64,000 nucleotides of DNA from Comamonadaceae bacterium (GTDB lineage Bacteria > Pseudomonadota > Gammaproteobacteria > Burkholderiales > Burkholderiaceae_C). This document shows positions 61,839-64,000 of the stretch, in pieces; positions within the stretch are counted from its first letter, which is position 1, and each line of letters starts with the position of its first letter. A program made the translations under genes and the position numbers. The notes beneath the pieces are model-generated. The model searched no databases. It saw only the letters and a program-made list of their open reading frames with translations, and was not told where the DNA came from. The DNA lies in NCBI GenBank assembly GCA_947455465.1, contig CANGNS010000005.1:1-64000 (forward strand). Direction: 5' to 3'.

Positions 61839-61892
61839 AAGTGTTGCAAATAGACCGCAGGGCGTCGTTCCGCCGCGCGTAAGTGGCCGATT

Positions 61893-63482
61893 TTACGGGC
61901 CAATACCCCGGCGCGCTGCGCCTGTGCGCCCCGGCGCCAGCAGCGCCCACGAAAGCCCGGCAACCACGGCCAACCACAAAGGCCATAAGCCCCAGCGCGA
62001 TGCCCACCAGGCAAAGGGCGTGGTGCCTATGCGCCCTTGCACCTCGCCCTCGAGCACCCCGGCCACCGTGTAGGGAAGCCGCGCAAACACGACCCCCCGG
62101 TGGTCAATCAAGGCGCTGGCGCCCGTATTGGTGGCGCGCACCATCGGCAGCTGAAACTCCAAGGTCCGCATGCGCGCAATGCCCAGGTGCTGGTCCAGCG
62201 CAATACTGGGCCCAAACCAGGCCAGGTTGCTCACATTCACCAGCACCGTGGGCGCTTGCAGGCCCGCGCCAAAACGGGTGGCGAGCTCTTCGCCAAACAA
62301 GTCTTCATAACAGATATGGGCAGCCAGGCCCTGGCCTTGCAACGCAAAACTGCTTTGCCCCAGGGCGCCGCGCCGAAAATCGCCCAGCGGAATGTGCATC
62401 AGGTTGGTAAACCAGCGCAGCATGGGCGGAATAAATTCGCCAAAAGGCACCAAATGGTGTTTGTCGTAACGCAGCACCTGTTTTTCGCCGGGCAAGAGCG
62501 CAATCACCGAGTTGGTGTAGCCCGCGCGGCTGTCGCCCAGCGGTATGCCGATGATGGCGGCGCGCCCTTGCGTTACGAGGCCGGTGCTCAGGCGCTCCCA
62601 GTAATCGGCGGGCAAGTCTTCGGGCAGTAAGGGAATGGCCGTCTCGGGCGCGACTACCAGTGCGCTGTGCGACTCCAGCAGGTGCTGCTGGTACCAGCGC
62701 AAGGCCTGGCCCACGCCGGTGTTGCTGTCAAATTTTTCGCTTTGCGCAATCCCGCCTTGCAGCACCGTGACGCTCAAGCTGCCCTTGTCCTGCGTCCAGC
62801 TGGCCCAGCGCGCTGGCACCAGCGAAGGAAGCGCCAGCGCCAGCAGCAGCCCAGCCCAGGCGCTGCGGCCCAAAGCGGATGATTGCGCGCGCCCGCTGCT
62901 GCGCATCCATCGGCTTTGCGCCATCGCCATCGCAACCATGGCCGCCAGCGCACCCATGCCATAGGCGCCCAGCCAGGGGGCGAACGGGGCCAAGGGGCCG
63001 TCCAGGTGCGCATAACCGCCTGCGCCCCAGCCAAAACCCGTGAGCCAGGTGCCGCGCGCCAATTCGGCCGCCATCCACAACAGGCCAAACAGCACGGCAT
63101 TACGCAGCGCATGGCTGCCCGCCAGCTGCCACCACAACACGCTGGCCAGTGCAAAGTAAATCGCCAGTAACACGGCTAGCAGCAGCTCGGCCGCAGCGGC
63201 CAGGGGCGCGGCCATGCCGCCATAGGTGTGCATGGCCGTGAACAACCACCAAAACGTGCTGGCCAGGTAGACGCTGGCAAAAAACCAGCTACGCCACCAG
63301 GCCGCGCGCGCCGTGGGCGCGCTGTGTAGTTGCTGCGCCAGCACCAGCATGGCGGCCACTTGCAGGTACCAAATATTTTGGCCGTAAGTCCACAGACTGT
63401 GCAGCGGCCAGGCCACGGCAGCGGCATGGAGCCAGCCGCCAGCAGCCAGCACGGCGTAGCGCAGCAGAGTGGCCCCGGTCAC
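61893..63482 (-). CDS. lnt: Apolipoprotein N-acyltransferase
   Basis: Lnt adds the third acyl chain to lipoproteins at the inner membrane, needed for Lol sorting. The 529-residue protein has an N-terminal region of about seven membrane helices and a C-terminal nitrilase domain with the catalytic Glu (VVAPETAIPLLP), Lys (DKHHLVPFGEFIP) and Cys (HICYEDLFGEE). The start overlaps the corC stop by 4 bases. Confidence 0.94.
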   Translation of the reverse strand: MTGATLLRYAVLAAGGWLHAAAVAWPLHSLWTYGQNIWYLQVAAMLVLAQQLHSAPTARAAWWRSWFFASVYLASTFWWLFTAMHTYGGMAAPLAAAAELLLAVLLAIYFALASVLWWQLAGSHALRNAVLFGLLWMAAELARGTWLTGFGWGAGGYAHLDGPLAPFAPWLGAYGMGALAAMVAMAMAQSRWMRSSGRAQSSALGRSAWAGLLLALALPSLVPARWASWTQDKGSLSVTVLQGGIAQSEKFDSNTGVGQALRWYQQHLLESHSALVVAPETAIPLLPEDLPADYWERLSTGLVTQGRAAIIGIPLGDSRAGYTNSVIALLPGEKQVLRYDKHHLVPFGEFIPPMLRWFTNLMHIPLGDFRRGALGQSSFALQGQGLAAHICYEDLFGEELATRFGAGLQAPTVLVNVSNLAWFGPSIALDQHLGIARMRTLEFQLPMVRATNTGASALIDHRGVVFARLPYTVAGVLEGEVQGRIGTTPFAWWASRWGLWPLWLAVVAGLSWALLAPGRTGAARRGIGP

Positions 63483-64000
63483 GGCTTGCCGGACACAGGC
63501 AGCGCCGAGACCTTGAACCAGCGCACCGCGCCGCCCTTGGTGTGCAGGACCACAAACTCTAAGCCCAGCATCGCATGGCGCTCGCCGCGTTTGGGCACAT
63601 GGCCCATCTCGTGGGCGACCAGACCGCCGATGGTGTCAAAGTCGGGCGCATCTTCGCGCGCCAGCAGGTTCACCGCAAAGGCGCTGCTCACGCGCTCCAA
63701 GGTGGCGTCGCCATTGACGCGGAAACTGCCGTCGGGCAGGGAAAAGACATCGCCCTCGTCGTCGTCGATGTCAAACTCGTCCTCGATTTCGCCCACGATT
63801 TGTTCGAGCACGTCTTCGATAGTGATCAGTCCTGCCACGCGGCCAAACTCGTCGATCACGATGGCCAGGTGGTTGCGGTTGCCCTTGAAGTCGCGCAGCA
63901 AATCATTGAGGCCCTTGGTCTCGGGTACAAACACCGCCGGGCGCAGCAAGGCGCGGATATTGAGCTCGGGTGCGCGCTGCAGCTTGAGCAAATCTTTGGC
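63479..64000 (-). CDS. CorC/HlyC-type CBS-domain protein, C-terminal part (cut by window end)
   Basis: Only the last 173 residues are in the window; the frame continues to the edge. The visible part has the second CBS domain (NRNHLAIVIDEFGRVAGLITIEDVLEQIVGEIEDEF, given here in two runs: NRNHLAIVIDEFGRV and AGLITIEDVLEQIVG) and the CorC_HlyC transporter-associated domain (GSFRVNGDATLERV; TIGGLVAHEMGHVPKRGE). In E. coli YbeX/CorC is also directly upstream of lnt. Role in ion or ribosome homeostasis. Confidence 0.9.
   Translation of the reverse strand, partial: AKDLLKLQRAPELNIRALLRPAVFVPETKGLNDLLRDFKGNRNHLAIVIDEFGRVAGLITIEDVLEQIVGEIEDEFDIDDDEGDVFSLPDGSFRVNGDATLERVSSAFAVNLLAREDAPDFDTIGGLVAHEMGHVPKRGERHAMLGLEFVVLHTKGGAVRWFKVSALPVSGKP

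Noticed and set aside
61812-61895. T-box riboswitch before glyQ
   Set aside because: No specifier loop or T-box sequence is visible, and T-boxes are mainly a Gram-positive feature; only a small hairpin was found.
1-64000. tRNA, rRNA, IS elements, integrase or prophage genes
   Set aside because: I looked in the gaps and found no cloverleaf with CCA-type end, no transposase motif and no flanking terminal inverted repeats; gaps are short except 746-1205.

Overview
This 64 kb window looks like a chromosomal segment of a high-GC betaproteobacterium of the Burkholderiales, most likely family Comamonadaceae (Rhodoferax/Polaromonas/Limnohabitans-type). That placement is an inference from the gene set and layout: a double-length UvrA, a DUF3717-DUF1289 protein, a PhaM-type polyhydroxyalkanoate granule protein, a corC-lnt-glyQ-glyS-gmhB-plsC block, and leucine-degradation genes mixed with aceK and a beta carbonic anhydrase. 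I found no rRNA, tRNA, CRISPR array, transposase, integrase or prophage gene.

Layout. 1-745 is the start of an SBBP-repeat (beta-propeller) surface-type protein with nearly identical 171-bp tandem repeats; 746-1205 is an AT-rich leader. 1206-7040 is a four-ATPase, tandem-duplicated UvrA. 7.1-9.6 kb holds an unknown protein, a 51-residue membrane protein and an MHS-family transporter. 9.8-19.3 kb (minus) is the first leucine/acyl-CoA block: a DsbA-like isomerase, DUF1289, HMG-CoA lyase, GhrA-like reductase, both methylcrotonyl-CoA carboxylase subunits, DinB, a VapBC module, a secreted hydrolase and moaC. 19.4-31.4 kb is mostly housekeeping on the plus strand: a BepA-like protease, a Nudix hydrolase with mnmA, pyk, fba, purC, purE, purK and sua5, interrupted by minus-strand terC and ybbN.

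31.4-34.8 kb (minus) has FIST, PhaM, a TPR membrane protein and a small membrane protein. 34.9-42.9 kb is amino-acid and regulatory: two LysR regulators, a TetR regulator, a phosphoesterase, a D-amino-acid dehydrogenase, and a beta-alanine-type aminotransferase followed by an MmsA-type dehydrogenase. 42.9-44.1 kb is an AT-rich pocket with a winged-helix protein and an unknown membrane protein, followed by uup. A broken PIN toxin beside an intact AbrB-type antitoxin lies at 46.0-46.5 kb. 46.5-55.3 kb (minus) is the second leucine/acyl-CoA block: CaiB, YchJ, rhodanese, acyl-CoA dehydrogenase, thiolase, aceK, carbonic anhydrase, isovaleryl-CoA dehydrogenase and a LiuR-type MerR regulator. 55.4-64 kb carries an MBL-fold hydrolase, a YgjP-like metallopeptidase, plsC, gmhB, glyS, glyQ, lnt and the 3' part of corC.

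How they work together. Isovaleryl-CoA dehydrogenase, methylcrotonyl-CoA carboxylase, HMG-CoA lyase and thiolase form most of the leucine-to-acetyl-CoA route; the methylglutaconyl-CoA hydratase is not in the window. The LiuR-type regulator diverges from the MBL hydrolase, with a perfect 24-bp palindrome between them. The aminotransferase and MmsA-type dehydrogenase would convert beta-alanine-like compounds to acyl-CoA. The most unusual items are the tandem UvrA, the SBBP repeat array, the two toxin-antitoxin loci (one embedded in the leucine block, one with a truncated toxin), and several strong uncharacterised palindromes.
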